Shown here one piece after another: positions 28,201 through 36,780 of a stretch of DNA of 64,000 nt. The stretch lies in contig OZ024891.1 in the NCBI GenBank assembly GCA_964017195.1, positions 4,645,494-4,709,493 of the forward strand, in the 5' to 3' direction. Position numbers and translations under genes: made by a program. The notes under the pieces are model-generated. The model was not told where the DNA came from. It did not search any database and saw nothing but the letters and a program-made list of their open reading frames with translations. This DNA is from Siderastrea radians (lineage: Eukaryota > Cnidaria > Anthozoa > Scleractinia > Rhizangiidae). Each line of letters starts with the position of its first letter. Positions within the stretch are counted from its first letter, which is position 1.

Positions 28201-31200
28201 AAAAATGTTCTCCATGATGTCTAGTATTAACGTGCCCAGTTTGATGCTTTTATCATAAAGTGCAGTCAGTACTCACCCCAGATTTGACACTTATCTGCCG
28301 GACTAAAATTGAAAGATTGTGTTTGAGAGTTTACTCACCCCGGAGAAGCGCTTTACTCTCGAAAAATCCAAGTTGAAATTCGCTAAAATCCGCCACGTGT
28401 CACGCAAGGTCCGCCATCTTTGTGGTAAGGCAAATAATTCTGGGATACTATTCTTTCTTCTCCTGTCAATGTTCTTGTCGCTAAAGTTCCCTCATGTTTA
28501 CACAGGCACACCAGTGATCTGTTGAGTCAGGCACAGTACCACGTGGCACGAGCTCGTAAGGTGGACGAAGAAGAGCAGGAGGTGCGAAGAAAACAGGAAG
28601 AGGAGAAAGAGGCGCTCAGGAAAAAGAAAGAAGAAGAAGAGGTAAGAAACGATCAACATATAAATTCTCCTTACATTATCATTTCATTGAATGGCAAGCA
28701 GAATGGTGGTGAGAATTTAGATGACTCAAAAGGGTTACTTGCTTCAAGTAGCATCAAAATCTTTCTACTTACATCAAAATAAATGTGCCAGTTGGTAGGG
28801 AGCGTAAAAGCTTCGAACTTTAAACTTAATTTTTTTTGCGTTGTTAGTGAAAAATAGTCTCCAGCTTTACCACCCTAAAAGGCTCTGTCGACGTTGCTGA
28901 TTCCAGCAGTATGCAGGACGCGTGTTTCAATAAGCCTAATAAATGCGACCTAGCGTGCGTTTCTCGAAAGCACCGAATAATTTTCGGCCCCGAAAAACCA
29001 TTTGTAAAAAATATAAAACCACTCTTTTTACAAAGCTATTATTTTAACATGTCTTGGTAGGAACTGTTTACCTTGTATCTAGCAAAGTTTCGTGCTTAGA
29101 AACGTCTCTGTTTTCTCTGTAGTGTGAATTATCGTGCCCGAAATTGAGCCGAAAAGTTCTGGGGCTTTCGAGGAACGCACGCCTAGTTGGCCACGAGTCT
29201 GTCAGTAGCTCATTTGGTTACAGCATCCGTCCGGTGTATGGAATTTTATGGGTTTAATTCCGCAACTAGAACTCAGATTTTTATTTTGTCCCAAGTTCAC
29301 GAGTGACACATTGCATATTACTTCCTTCAATCACTCAACTGTTTTTAGAAAGTCAAAAGAGAACAAAGGGAACTGCAGGAGAAAGAACTTCTCGAGAAAC
29401 GTCAGCAGTTTAAAGAAGCCACCAAAAACCTGTTGGTGTTTCAACCTGTAGAAGAGGCACCCAAGGAGAAGACCTCAAGAGGAAGGAAGGTAAGCTGTTT
29501 TTTATCTCAACTGACTGTCGAAAGAAGCTACGTTTTTTCTCTCTTGCTGAGAGTGTCAGCCACCCGTCCATGTTTCTTTTAACTGCTGATACAAGGTGCC
29601 TTAAGGGGGCAATATACGTGGATGCCCTTTTCACCCCAGCATTTTAGCCTTTATTTCTTACTTATCTCCACGAGATTTCATTCAACCAAAAAATGCTATC
29701 ATAGGGTCATAGTGCGAGTTCCCATAAAATCTGAGATAATTTTTTCGCGATTTTTAACGTAACCGTAAAGTAAGAGAAGGGAGAGGGAAATTGATGAATT
29801 TTAAGAAAATTGAAAATTGTTAAGAATTAAAAAGGTGAGTTAAAATTAAAATTGAAAGTTAATAATTAATAGATGAACACCAAAGCAGTCCACAAACAAC
29901 CCCAAGTGCTCTTGCATGGGGGTGGACTGTCTGGGAGTGTGTACAAAAATTCATTCCCTCTTTTATTTCTCTCTTAAATGTTATCCTATTTCCTCAAAAT
30001 TCACGTATATTGCCTCCTTAATATATGGTGGTAGGTTTCTTGCCTGCTGGGTGTGCAAGAAATTTCTATTGCCATGCAATCATCTCCAGAAAACACAGAC
30101 CTACATCTTCGCATCATGGCAAGAATCCAAGAAATAAAGTTCAATTTCACGGGGTCTGTTAATTTTCAAGTACTCTTTCCAATTGTATGGATAGTTTTTC
30201 TGCCCAAGCCAAAAGGAAAAGTGCGAGGTGTGCTCTCCAAGTTTCATCTTGTAAATTAGCGAAGATTTGGTTTCAGAAAATCAGCAAATTTTACAGACAT
30301 GTATGCTGGACGTACAAACAAAATTTGTTCAAAAACTCCTACAACTGCTTTGGTCATCAAAAACAGATATTCTTGTTTTCAGTCAAGTAGGAGCAAAATT
30401 AAACTGAACAACCTTGAATTGGCTTACGCGTGCCTTCTGTTTTGTGATATCTAGAAAAAGACAGCAGATGATTTCGTTGCTAGTAACGATGAAGAAAGTG
30501 ATGACGATGAAGGAGAAGGCGCTGTGGACGAGGAAGGAAACGAGGTGAAGAAACCAAAAGTGAAGAAGGAGAAAAAACGGTGAGCAATTCTCTCGCTAGT
30601 AAAGCTCGACCTTTACAAATCGAGTCATACACAGCAATCATAACTTGAAGCACATTGGCCCTTTTTATACTAGAGACACATTATCCTTCTGGGACGAACT
30701 TGGGTAAACAGTGTTTAGTTCGTCTAGTTATTCATCTCGTAGTACATCTTGAATAAAGACGAGCACAAGACAGATTATCCGTCGAGACGAACTATCTGCT
30801 TTTGTTCGACTTGGAAGATGATGGACAGATGCAATGCAATTGTTTAAAGTGGAAGTGCGCTTAGATAACCTAGCTAGTTCACAGGCACTCCACTGGAATA
30901 ATCATATACAAATAACTGATCAAATTGAACACAACATGACTAAAAACCCCAACTGGCGGGAGGCAAACCAGTTGGCTATATACAAGCGTGGCCGGAACTC
31001 GAACTCGGGACCTCCGGGTTGCGAGTCCAGCGCGCTGACCACTCGGCCACACTGCCTCCTCCTAAATCTGTCTTGTGCCGGTCTTTATACGAGACGAACT
31101 ACGAGACACAACCAGACAAACTAAACACTGTGTACCCAAGTTCGTCCCAGACGGAATAATGCGTCTCTAGTATAAAAACGGCCATTAGCGCGAACGTGGA

Positions 31201-34175
31201 AATGAAGGAAACGTGGCGGGAAAACAGGCAGCCGGTGGCAAGCGCGGGAAAATCTGCAACTTAAGTGGTAGGCTTGGATAAATTCTGCCGGCAGAAGTTT
31301 ATGAATAATTCAGTACCCGCGGCAGCGAGCAGTCTGCTGTCAGAATAGCGCATTTTCGACCAGAATTTGAGCAGAATACGGGGGAAAATTTAGTAACACA
31401 GTTGAAAGAAAAATTTAAATATAAGTGTATGTTAACAACATCCATCGGGCTTGTGTTTTTCATGTAAGCCAGTTTGATGCATGTCTAGAACCAACCAAAC
31501 GGACATGGCGTGTAATCTGGCAGGGTTGACTTTGTTGTTTTTCAGGAGGAAAAAGCGTGTCCGGGAGGAAGGAGACGAAAATGCGCCGAAGAAAAAAAGG
31601 TAGTGAACTGTGTTTTGGCACGAGTTTACGTGAATATTTCTTAATTTTTACCTAACCAGCTGTCGCGTCGGAGTCTCGTCGCATCCTCGTCGGGCCAACA
31701 AGGTCACTCCAGAGCAAAAGTTACACTGAAATGAGCGCTTTACACCTTTTTAATCCAATGCGAACAAAATCTGGTAGAGAAAGAAAATCGCAGTTTTCTA
31801 AGCTTCATATGACCACGTAGGTATAGAGGCTTCATCCCCAATTTAAAAATAGAATGTTCCTGTCGAGGGATTATGGGCTGTTCATTGCCCACGGAAATTT
31901 GATAGTTTTTAACAAATATTAGCTCGAGAAGCGAAGCTTTGAGGGCTTCTATGTGAAAACATCAAATTTCCAAGAAAAACTATCAGACCGATGGACCGAT
32001 TTTGTTCATCACTAAGTTTCTTTCAAACAAAAATCACCGAGACTTACCCTATCGCGTGATAGTGTCTCTCCGCAGATGGACACTGTCACATGAACTGATC
32101 GATTTAAACCAATCAGCCTCAGAGATAAATTAGTGGTGAACTGTAATTGCTGATGAAAAGGTAAGAACAGTCATTTTAAACGTTTACTGTTTTCTTACAG
32201 AAGTCGCAAGCCGAAAGGTGAACCAAAAGAACCTAAGAAGAAGAAAACTGGAGAAGAGAGGCTGGGCGCCAAACAAAGACGGAAAATCAAATCCAAGGCG
32301 TTCGTGTCTTCCTCGGAGGATTCCTCGGACTCTGAGACTGAGAAACTCAAGATTGCTGATGTGTAAGTACCGCGAAAAACATTAACGATGGGCCGACCTC
32401 AAAGTGCGATAAAAAGTGGCCTCTTCGCTCAGAGATTGTATCGCCTCCCAGGGTTCAGGGTTATCCCCTACAGTGCGTCAGGGAAAGGCTTCACCCGCAA
32501 GCTGTGTCTTCTTTGCGTTTGCGGTGTGCGAAAGGGTAGGGTGCGAAAGGGTAGGAAACTTGTCTTTTTTTTTAGTATTTTAAAGAGTCACCAAAATACG
32601 CCTTAAAAGACAGAAAGCAGCCGAGTATGCGTTGAAAATTTTTTCAGAAATCACGAGCCTCCCCTTACGAAACTTCTTTGAGTACAACCCCGCCTCCCCC
32701 GTCACAAATAACTTTTCTTTTTTCAATGTAATAACCCAATGTGGTTGTAAGGCAATTTTAGTAGAAACTGCTGAATTGCCCAGAATTGCCTCAAGTCATT
32801 TTTATTTTTATTGTAATTCAAGTGAGGAAAGCTATCTGTAAATAGGGTCATAGTGACGTTGTCGTCGATAAGGTAGTGTTTCAGGCTTAACGATCTGAGA
32901 ACGGCTAGTTTTCTACTGGGTGCAATCTTTCCTATCGAAAATGTGCGAGAATTTAACAACTCTAATTAACAGCAAGACTGAGGTGGGTATGTCGTATCAC
33001 AAAGATGAGGTCTACCTGCTATGAGCTGTTACTTAATTATAACTTGTACAACGCGAATTTTGTGGTGATTATGTTCCTTCGACATGTTATTATTTTTTTT
33101 TTTAATTGAGTTCCCCAGAGGGATCTTCATACTCAATTTACAAGATTTTAAAATAGAAAAATTTAATAATTTACATGGTAAAAAATTAAAATAAAAAAAA
33201 TTGTCGCACAAATGTCGCACAAACTTGACGGGGAAATCATTAATTTCTTTTAAAACTTGAGCGAATAACAAAATCATGCAACGCTCGTTAACGAACAGGG
33301 TCTCTAACAATCACTTCTGTTTCGTTCTTAGTGGAAGTGATGAAGAGTTGAGTGAGAAATCAGAAGCAGAGAAAAGCGATAACGAAGCAAAGAAAAGCGA
33401 TAACGACGAAAACGTAGAGAAAGCAGACAAAGAAGACAGTAGCGAGACAGAGGGCAAACCGCAGCCTGGCAGAAAAAGAATACTCTCAAGCGACGATGAT
33501 GATGACGACGACATTGATGATAATGAAGAGGAAGAAAAACCTGAGGACGATCAGCAGCCGTCGACGAGTCAAGGCACGCCTCCGAAAAAGAAAAGCAAAA
33601 AGCTTCTTAGTTCGTAAGTACTTTTTTACGTTTTGAAAGTGCCTTAGTACAGTTCTTGGTCATTTTCGATAAGAATACTGCAAAAACGGAGATACTGTTC
33701 CATGGGACAATTTTTCTTGTCACCTGCTACGCATGCAACGGTGACAAAGGCATTGCGAGACAAGTTGCAGTTACATGTTGCCACATGTTGTACAGTTTTC
33801 GTACAACTCTCAGCGAGATGTTGCGTTGCGAGCTGCCGGGAAAGTAGACCAGTTTTCTACCACTCACGACGTTGCGAGATAACATGCTTAAATATAACAT
33901 GAATTCTGCATCTTGTCGAACGCACTGCTATGATGAGCGTTGCGTTGCACGGTTGCGAGAAAATTGCCACGTTTAACAGCGCCTTGAAAAGCACTTCGCA
34001 ACGGCTTGTATTTGAAAGAGCATAAAAGGACTCTCTACCTCTTGTCTAAATTGAACATTTTGCGACAAAGTTACTGTTTCCTATTTAGAAATGTTGAATT
34101 CGTGAAGTTCAAAATTGTAACCAAGCGAAATGCTTCTACTATTTCCACAGGTCAGAATCAGAAGATGACGACTAG
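7070..34175 (+). CDS. CTR9: CTR9, PAF1 complex TPR subunit (complete, 30 exons)
   Basis: Exons: 7070-7114, 7192-7290, 8959-9022, 9499-9626, 10646-10693, 12677-12766, 14224-14251, 14357-14446, 17512-17572, 17647-17734, 18316-18423, 18774-18881, 19481-19600, 19894-20010, 20473-20562, 20854-20982, 21577-21760, 22207-22295, 23284-23557, 24028-24083, 24181-24273, 24613-24875, 25428-25499, 28506-28641, 29349-29489, 30455-30579, 31546-31599, 32201-32362, 33332-33613, 34151-34175. They join in frame to 1122 aa (human about 1173). The start is [19 protein letters not shown], matching the family N-terminus. TPR helices fill about residues 40-780, with near-identical blocks such as [25 protein letters not shown] and [20 protein letters not shown]. 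Residues about 815-905 are a charged coiled coil ([15 protein letters not shown]). The rest is an acidic and lysine/serine-rich tail ending SSESEDDD. CTR9 scaffolds PAF1C on RNA polymerase II in the nucleus and supports elongation and histone H2B/H3 modification. Intron 3 uses a GC donor (CAG|GCAAGT at 9023). Introns are loaded with mobile elements. Identity is very sure; a few short exon edges less so. Confidence 0.95.
7874..7955. repeat. Decamer array (GCGAGTCAT/GCGAGCCAT), left copy
   Basis: About eight near-10-bp units alternating GCGAGTCAT and GCGAGCCAT, in CTR9 intron 2. The array is the reverse complement in kind of the one at 8811-8912, and an A-rich run (AAATAAAATAAAATAAAA, about 8000-8020) mirrors the T-rich run before the other array. 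The two may be the ends of a foldback element of about 1 kb. Confidence 0.65.
8415..8440. repeat. Poly-G tract
   Basis: A run of guanines, broken once by C, after GTGTGGGTGTGG. Similar G or C runs occur near 13568, 15016, 19090, 20761, 26017, 34999, 35070, 42484, 58363, 62733 and 63137. Confidence 0.9.
8811..8912. repeat. Decamer array (GACTCGCATG/GGCTCGCACT), right copy
   Basis: About ten 10-bp units, GACTCGCATG, GGCTCGCATG and GGCTCGCACTAT. It sits just before CTR9 exon 3 and reads as [12 protein letters not shown] repeats in one frame, which I consider non-coding. It is inverted relative to 7874-7955. Confidence 0.75.
9942..10169 (+). CDS. Possible nested small membrane-protein ORF in CTR9 intron 4
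   Basis: A 75-codon ORF starts at ATG 9942 ([20 protein letters not shown]). A short hydrophobic N-terminus of about 11 residues is followed by a basic cluster (KRQQK, EKRR) and an acidic, proline-containing stretch ([18 protein letters not shown]). The composition looks protein-like, unlike the repeats around it, and AATAAA follows at 10197-10202, only 28 bases after the stop. I recognise no family. It could be a nested single-exon gene, an unrecognised alternative exon, or chance. No intron, promoter motif or expression evidence is available. Confidence 0.3.
   Translation: MFFMVGFFFLCKINMKRQQKLTFLIEKRRAVEPPEKDEGPEKDGERSEESAISVTKLEVNFTSQLPKHDLKLSLQ
10718..11839. mobile_element. TA-flanked DNA transposon, non-autonomous
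   Basis: The left end CTGTATTTACCCGCGTATAG is matched by the right end in reverse complement (27 bp, one mismatch). TA lies immediately outside at 10716-10717 and 11840-11841, as in Tc1/mariner/pogo-type insertions. A third, inverted copy of the terminal motif (GTGCGGCTTATACGCGGGTA) sits at about 10778-10797, so the left end alone can fold back. Internal frames (for example 11480-11779) show no transposase signature that I can recognise. It lies in CTR9 intron 5. Confidence 0.75.
12008..12219. mobile_element. TTAA-flanked MITE (copy 1 of 2)
   Basis: TTAA at both edges encloses CCCTTTAATCCCAGTG at the left and CACTGGGGCTTAAAGGG at the right, with related sequence continuing inward for about 40 bp. 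TTAA target sites with CCC-starting ends are typical of piggyBac-type elements; the assignment is inference. A diverged relative lies at about 17837-18053, also in a CTR9 intron. Confidence 0.7.
13105..13276. repeat. (ATCC)n microsatellite
   Basis: Almost uninterrupted CATC/ATCC tetranucleotide repeats, with small interruptions near 13130-13152, 13213 and 13275. It creates IHPS-type and WMDG-type false ORFs on the two strands. It directly precedes a retrotransposon fragment. Confidence 0.95.
13285..13826 (+). pseudogene. Non-LTR retrotransposon RT C-terminal fragment
   Basis: The frames read [20 protein letters not shown], then QKLQN, a stop, AARIITG, and after a frameshift region [20 protein letters not shown]. 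This is the conserved tail downstream of the reverse-transcriptase domain in CR1/jockey/Rex-like LINEs (pattern: ilPyf.Y...vW, lQn.AaRii, f...a..lWN.LP). It has in-frame stops (TGA in QN*AARIITG, TAG in LEAM*TAS) and a C-run, so it is dead and 5'-truncated. It sits in CTR9 intron 6, on the same strand as the gene. Confidence 0.75.
14598..15030. mobile_element. G-rich MITE, diverged copy
   Basis: This 430-bp stretch matches 62705-63177 along its length: AGGGAGGGGGGAATTTGAAT, GGATTTATCTCTTGTTCT, AATAACTCTTT, TTTGAGGAGAGG and CAGTACTAATTGG recur in the same order. Its ends are degraded, so no intact terminal repeat or duplication remains. It abuts the TTAA element starting at 15057. Confidence 0.75.
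15057..17282. mobile_element. 2.2-kb TTAA-flanked DNA transposon in CTR9 intron 8
   Basis: The ends GGTTACCGTGCACG and its reverse counterpart (TACACGGTAACC) are bounded by TTAA at 15053-15056 and 17283-17286. TTAA target sites occur in Kolobok and piggyBac families. Inside are a plus-strand ORF 15376-15750 ([15 protein letters not shown]...) and a minus-strand ORF starting at about 16526 with a very basic N-terminus ([20 protein letters not shown]). Neither shows a transposase catalytic motif that I can recognise, so the copy is probably non-autonomous or decayed. Confidence 0.7.
15376..15750 (+). CDS. Uncharacterised ORF inside the TTAA element
   Basis: A 124-codon open frame from ATG to TAG. 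It begins [20 protein letters not shown], is charged and Ser/Asn-rich, and ends with a basic stretch ([18 protein letters not shown]). No domain recognised. It is probably element-borne or fortuitous, but it is the longest ATG-started frame in the transposon. Confidence 0.3.
   Translation: MTLLWKPTGRGNVRGLTPKSEKEENSEDKKNMTEETRCSLAASDKGSYHREWPSEPSNYEESIGASRQNILRTEERGLLNVWTDFNCNSNSESPDDLIPNNILRAQTTRKRTASVVTAIRWNTL
17837..18053. mobile_element. TTAA-type MITE (copy 2, diverged)
   Basis: Related to 12008-12219: TTTAATCCTTAAAGCCCTAA at the left and GGTGCTTAAAGGGT at the right, with shared inner wording (TTGTGATCATTTCC, ACTTGT). Ends are eroded. It lies in CTR9 intron 10. Confidence 0.5.
19025..19300 (-). 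repeat. SINE-like fragment (minus orientation)
   Basis: Read on the minus strand, GCTTCATGCTACAGAAACC is followed by AGGTAAGGCTCTGGC and TGAGCC. The same order occurs on the plus strand at about 61885-61950 (TGCTTCATGCTAGAGC, AGAAACCGGGATAAGCTCTG, GTGGGCC). The 5' part, towards 19300, holds a short C run. Dispersed short repeat in CTR9 intron 12. Confidence 0.4.
21010..21290 (+). repeat. Dispersed element, copy 1 (CTR9 intron 16)
   Basis: Starts ATACCAAACCAGTGGATAGC and contains CTATCCACTGGTTTGGT, so part of it is bounded by inverted repeats, then TTTACCTCGTCGCTTTGTGG and ATCCACCACTATTCATCTCC. The same blocks in the same order occur on the minus strand at 47205-47508. Confidence 0.8.
22685..22796. 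repeat. Foldback repeat (AAGATATGAATTTTA arms)
   Basis: The left arm AAGATATGAATTTTATTTTC is complementary to the right arm GAAAGTAAAATTCATATCTT. AATATTTTACGCAATCGC also pairs with GCGCTCTTTTGTAAAATATT. The hairpin lies in CTR9 intron 18 and is MITE-like. Sequence around 22590-22610 contains another short palindrome, CTCACTAGTGAG. Confidence 0.75.
25906..28264. mobile_element. 2.4-kb element with long (~140 bp) inverted ends in CTR9 intron 23
   Basis: Left: TGCACTTTATGATAAAAGCA, GATTAGAGGCAATCTGGATA, then AATATGGCCGCCA near 26030-26042. The right end, read in reverse complement, gives the same blocks (TGCACTTTATGATAAAAGCA, GATTGGAGGCAATCGGGATA, AAAATGGCCGCCA). Divergence between the arms suggests an old insertion. 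Internal frames are short, and I see no transposase. No clear flanking duplication. Confidence 0.65.
30657..31186. mobile_element. Long-TIR MITE interrupted by a SINE
   Basis: Arms 30661-30782 and 31060-31186 are inverted copies (TATACTAGAGACACATTATC at the left; reverse complement TATACTAGAGACGCATTATT at the right), followed inward by CTGGGACGAACTTGGGTA and AGCACAAGACAGATT. The centre is occupied by a tRNA-derived SINE. It lies in CTR9 intron 26. Confidence 0.8.
30880..31068 (-). mobile_element. tRNA-derived SINE nested in MITE
   Basis: On the minus strand the head reads GTGGCCGAGTGGTCAGCG (A-box-like), then CGAGTTCGAGTTCCGGCCAC (B-box-like). It is followed by the non-tRNA body AGCCAACTGGTTTGCCTCCC. 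The body is shared with the copy at 46250-46505, which shows it is a SINE family and not a functional tRNA gene. Confidence 0.8.
33690..33975. repeat. Probable dispersed repeat in CTR9 intron 29
   Basis: Rich in recurring GTTGCGAGA, TTGCGTTGC and CAACTTG/TTGCAG words on both strands. Short frames exist but no protein is recognised. I treat it as interspersed repeat DNA. Confidence 0.35.
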
Positions 34176-34776
34176 GATCCGGTTCCCAGGATTCAACGCG
34201 CAGCTGGGTGCTTAGCCGTGAACATTTTGTACTGAGAAGTCTTCAAATGCTCAAGTTCACAGTCAAGAACCACCGAAAGCTAAACGTTCAACGAAACGAT
34301 TTATTTCAAGCAAGCTTGGCAAGCTTATTGTCATCTTCAGTTGCCCCGAACTATGGAAAAAGCAAATGTGTTCATTGTGGATTACAACACTGAGGGCATA
34401 GCGTGCATAGTTATTCCAAGATTTTGTCCCCCTGTAGTGTGAGACTACAAGGCAAACGACGTCTTTATGTTTTCAGATGATCCACGCCAATTGTAATCGT
34501 AGAAACGCACAGGGCTCCAACTTGTATGTTACTGACAATTTCTTTGTTACAAGACGTTCTTTAATGTTTTGTCCTCGAAGAACGGTGAATGTTTTTATAT
34601 TAGAGATATCGGCGTCGCGTCATCAGGAACTGTAGAACGAAAAGTAATTTCCAATGTATGTTTGAAGAGACTTCTCTTTAGATTACAGCATTCTTCATTG
34701 TCGTTCTTGCAAATTAAGCCACCTGGAGTGTAATTCCAGAGACTGTATGTACATATTTTCCGCAACGGAAGTCTCA

Positions 34777-34782
34777 AATAAA
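34777..34782 (+). terminator. AATAAA polyadenylation signal, CTR9
   Basis: First canonical AATAAA after the CTR9 stop, about 600 bases downstream and on the correct strand. Confidence 0.55.
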
Positions 34783-36265
34783 CCCTATCTTCACTTACTC
34801 TGTTTTCTCCAAAGTTTCTCTATGCCCCAAAGGGTAAATGTTAAGAATATTTCTTTCCTCTTACCTGTTCAGTTTATCCTTTTCAGAGTTCTATGGAGGA
34901 GTACTGGTCTGCGTGCTCATGGCCACGCAAATTCCAATAAAGCAAATGAATCTCCCCCAGCCCCCCAACCACAGATGCACACAATTGAGAACAATTGGGT
35001 TGGGGGGGGGGGTATTGCACCTCAATTCGCTTACCTGTCTTGTTTGATATATTTCTTCTTTTTTGGAGGGGGGGGGGGTTGCAGAGATTTTGTTAATCCA
35101 GTGTTGAGGGTGAAAACGTGGCCTCTTATGTGCCATTTCCTGTGTAGCCTGTTCCGGGCTCTCCGAGTTAGTGGAACAAGTGAATGAGAAAGTGAGTGCA
35201 AAAAAGGCATGAAGGCTATGCCATTGTCCCCTTTCTTTCCAGATCTTTCATGTTTTTGCGTGATCTCTACTATGAGTGTAGAAAAGGGCCAGTAGTAGTG
35301 TATGGTTTAATCTCCAAATAAGTGGCTTTGCTTCCTCTTCGGTAAAGCTAATCAGCTACACATAAGTACCCCGTGAGTGTTTTGAACTCCAGATGATGCC
35401 ATAAATTCCTTTGTATATTGCCACAAGAAGCTTCCTCTACATGTTTTTAAAGGCCTCTGGTTATGAAACAGGAAATACCAACAAATACAAGGGATTCTCC
35501 ACAAATGTGGAGGAACAAAAACTGTAAGAGAAAATACTATATCTTAGGAAAAATCAACTTTGGACCATAAAAAAAACCCTTTTTTATTTTTTTCCATGAT
35601 TGCATTTTATTACAAATGGATAAGCAAAAATGACAATTAATTCCCTAGTGGTACTCTTAAGTTCTGAGTAAATAAATATTTAGTAGTAACCTGAAATTCA
35701 ACCAAGATCAATTTGGCATCCAAAACTAAGAAGTTTCATAGTCTGCAAATCTGCATAGAAGCAGATGTCTGAAGTCTATGAAAAAAAAAACAGCAAAACA
35801 CACCATCACTGGCAAGAATGAGACATTTGTTTAAACAAGTGTAACCAAAAGTTGTAATTTGATCTTGACTGCACAACTGGATGTTCTACATTGACTAACT
35901 GGTTAGATACCAAAATTTTCAACCATGTGTATTAACTCCCACACTATAAATGTACAGCTATATGTATGTATACTAAATAGATACACGTATCTTATTCAAT
36001 GCTCTGCTGGACTGACTAGCGCACATACTTGATATTATTTTATACACTAATTTTATATTCACATCAATTGTCACAATATAAATAGTAGTTTAATTTATAT
36101 TACATGGAAATAAAAAATATATTACCAAACATTTCCAATCCTGCCATTGTACAAATCAATCCTGCTATTTTACAAATCAACCTTCAGTAAAAACATCAAT
36201 CATGTTTAACATTTCATACCATAATAATAACATAAAAGTGCAAAACAAAAATTAAGTATATACAG

Positions 36266-36288
36266 TGTTAGTGTTACTAACACTAACA
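36266..36288. repeat. Perfect 11-bp-arm palindrome
   Basis: Arms TGTTAGTGTTA and TAACACTAACA around one C. It lies in the region expected to be the 3' UTR of TMEM86 copy 1, where it could form a stem. Confidence 0.75.
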
Positions 36289-36780
36289 TGGTCTATACTA
36301 GTATATACCGATATAAACTATAAAAAATATCCCACTATTGCTCAAACTTGTTACGGCAGATAAGTCAAGTTTGGTGATAAATTCAAAAAATAAATAGAAA
36401 ATGTTTTAGGTACTATCAAGCAAAAAGTGTACTCCTCACTCCGTTATAAAGAGAAAAAAATGAGTCCCCAGTTTTGAACACAAAAGTACTGTTTATAAAT
36501 ACCTGGATAAATATCTCACCCTCTATATATATTAATTCACCTTGTGTTTACATTATAATTTTTGGCCAAAAGAGGAAATAGTGGGGCTGTTCATTATGAT
36601 ATTTTAGGCTATGCACATTATCATCAGTACCAATGAAAAACATGGTCTCTCAACTCAAGACCCCTTTAAAGAGCATTATGATCAGAAATCCTGATACATA
36701 TGTCACTGACGGAAAAAAAAAAGATGTCAGGAATTGTCAAAACAAGCATGATTGTTATTAGCCTGTTAACAGTTTCTAAA

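Larger units (their letters stand above)
34176..36780. other. CTR9 3' UTR and intergenic spacer to TMEM86 copy 1
   Basis: Positions 34176 to about 34800 are the likely CTR9 3' UTR. Two G runs lie at 34999 and 35070. From about 35500 to 36500 the DNA is AT-rich and may be the 3' UTR of the minus-strand TMEM86 gene. A palindrome sits at 36266-36288. No further gene recognised. Confidence 0.5.

Noticed and set aside
30985..31070. Apparent tRNA gene on the minus strand
   Set aside because: The tRNA-like head runs into a SINE body shared with 46250-46505 and is embedded in a MITE, so it is a retroposon and not a functional tRNA.
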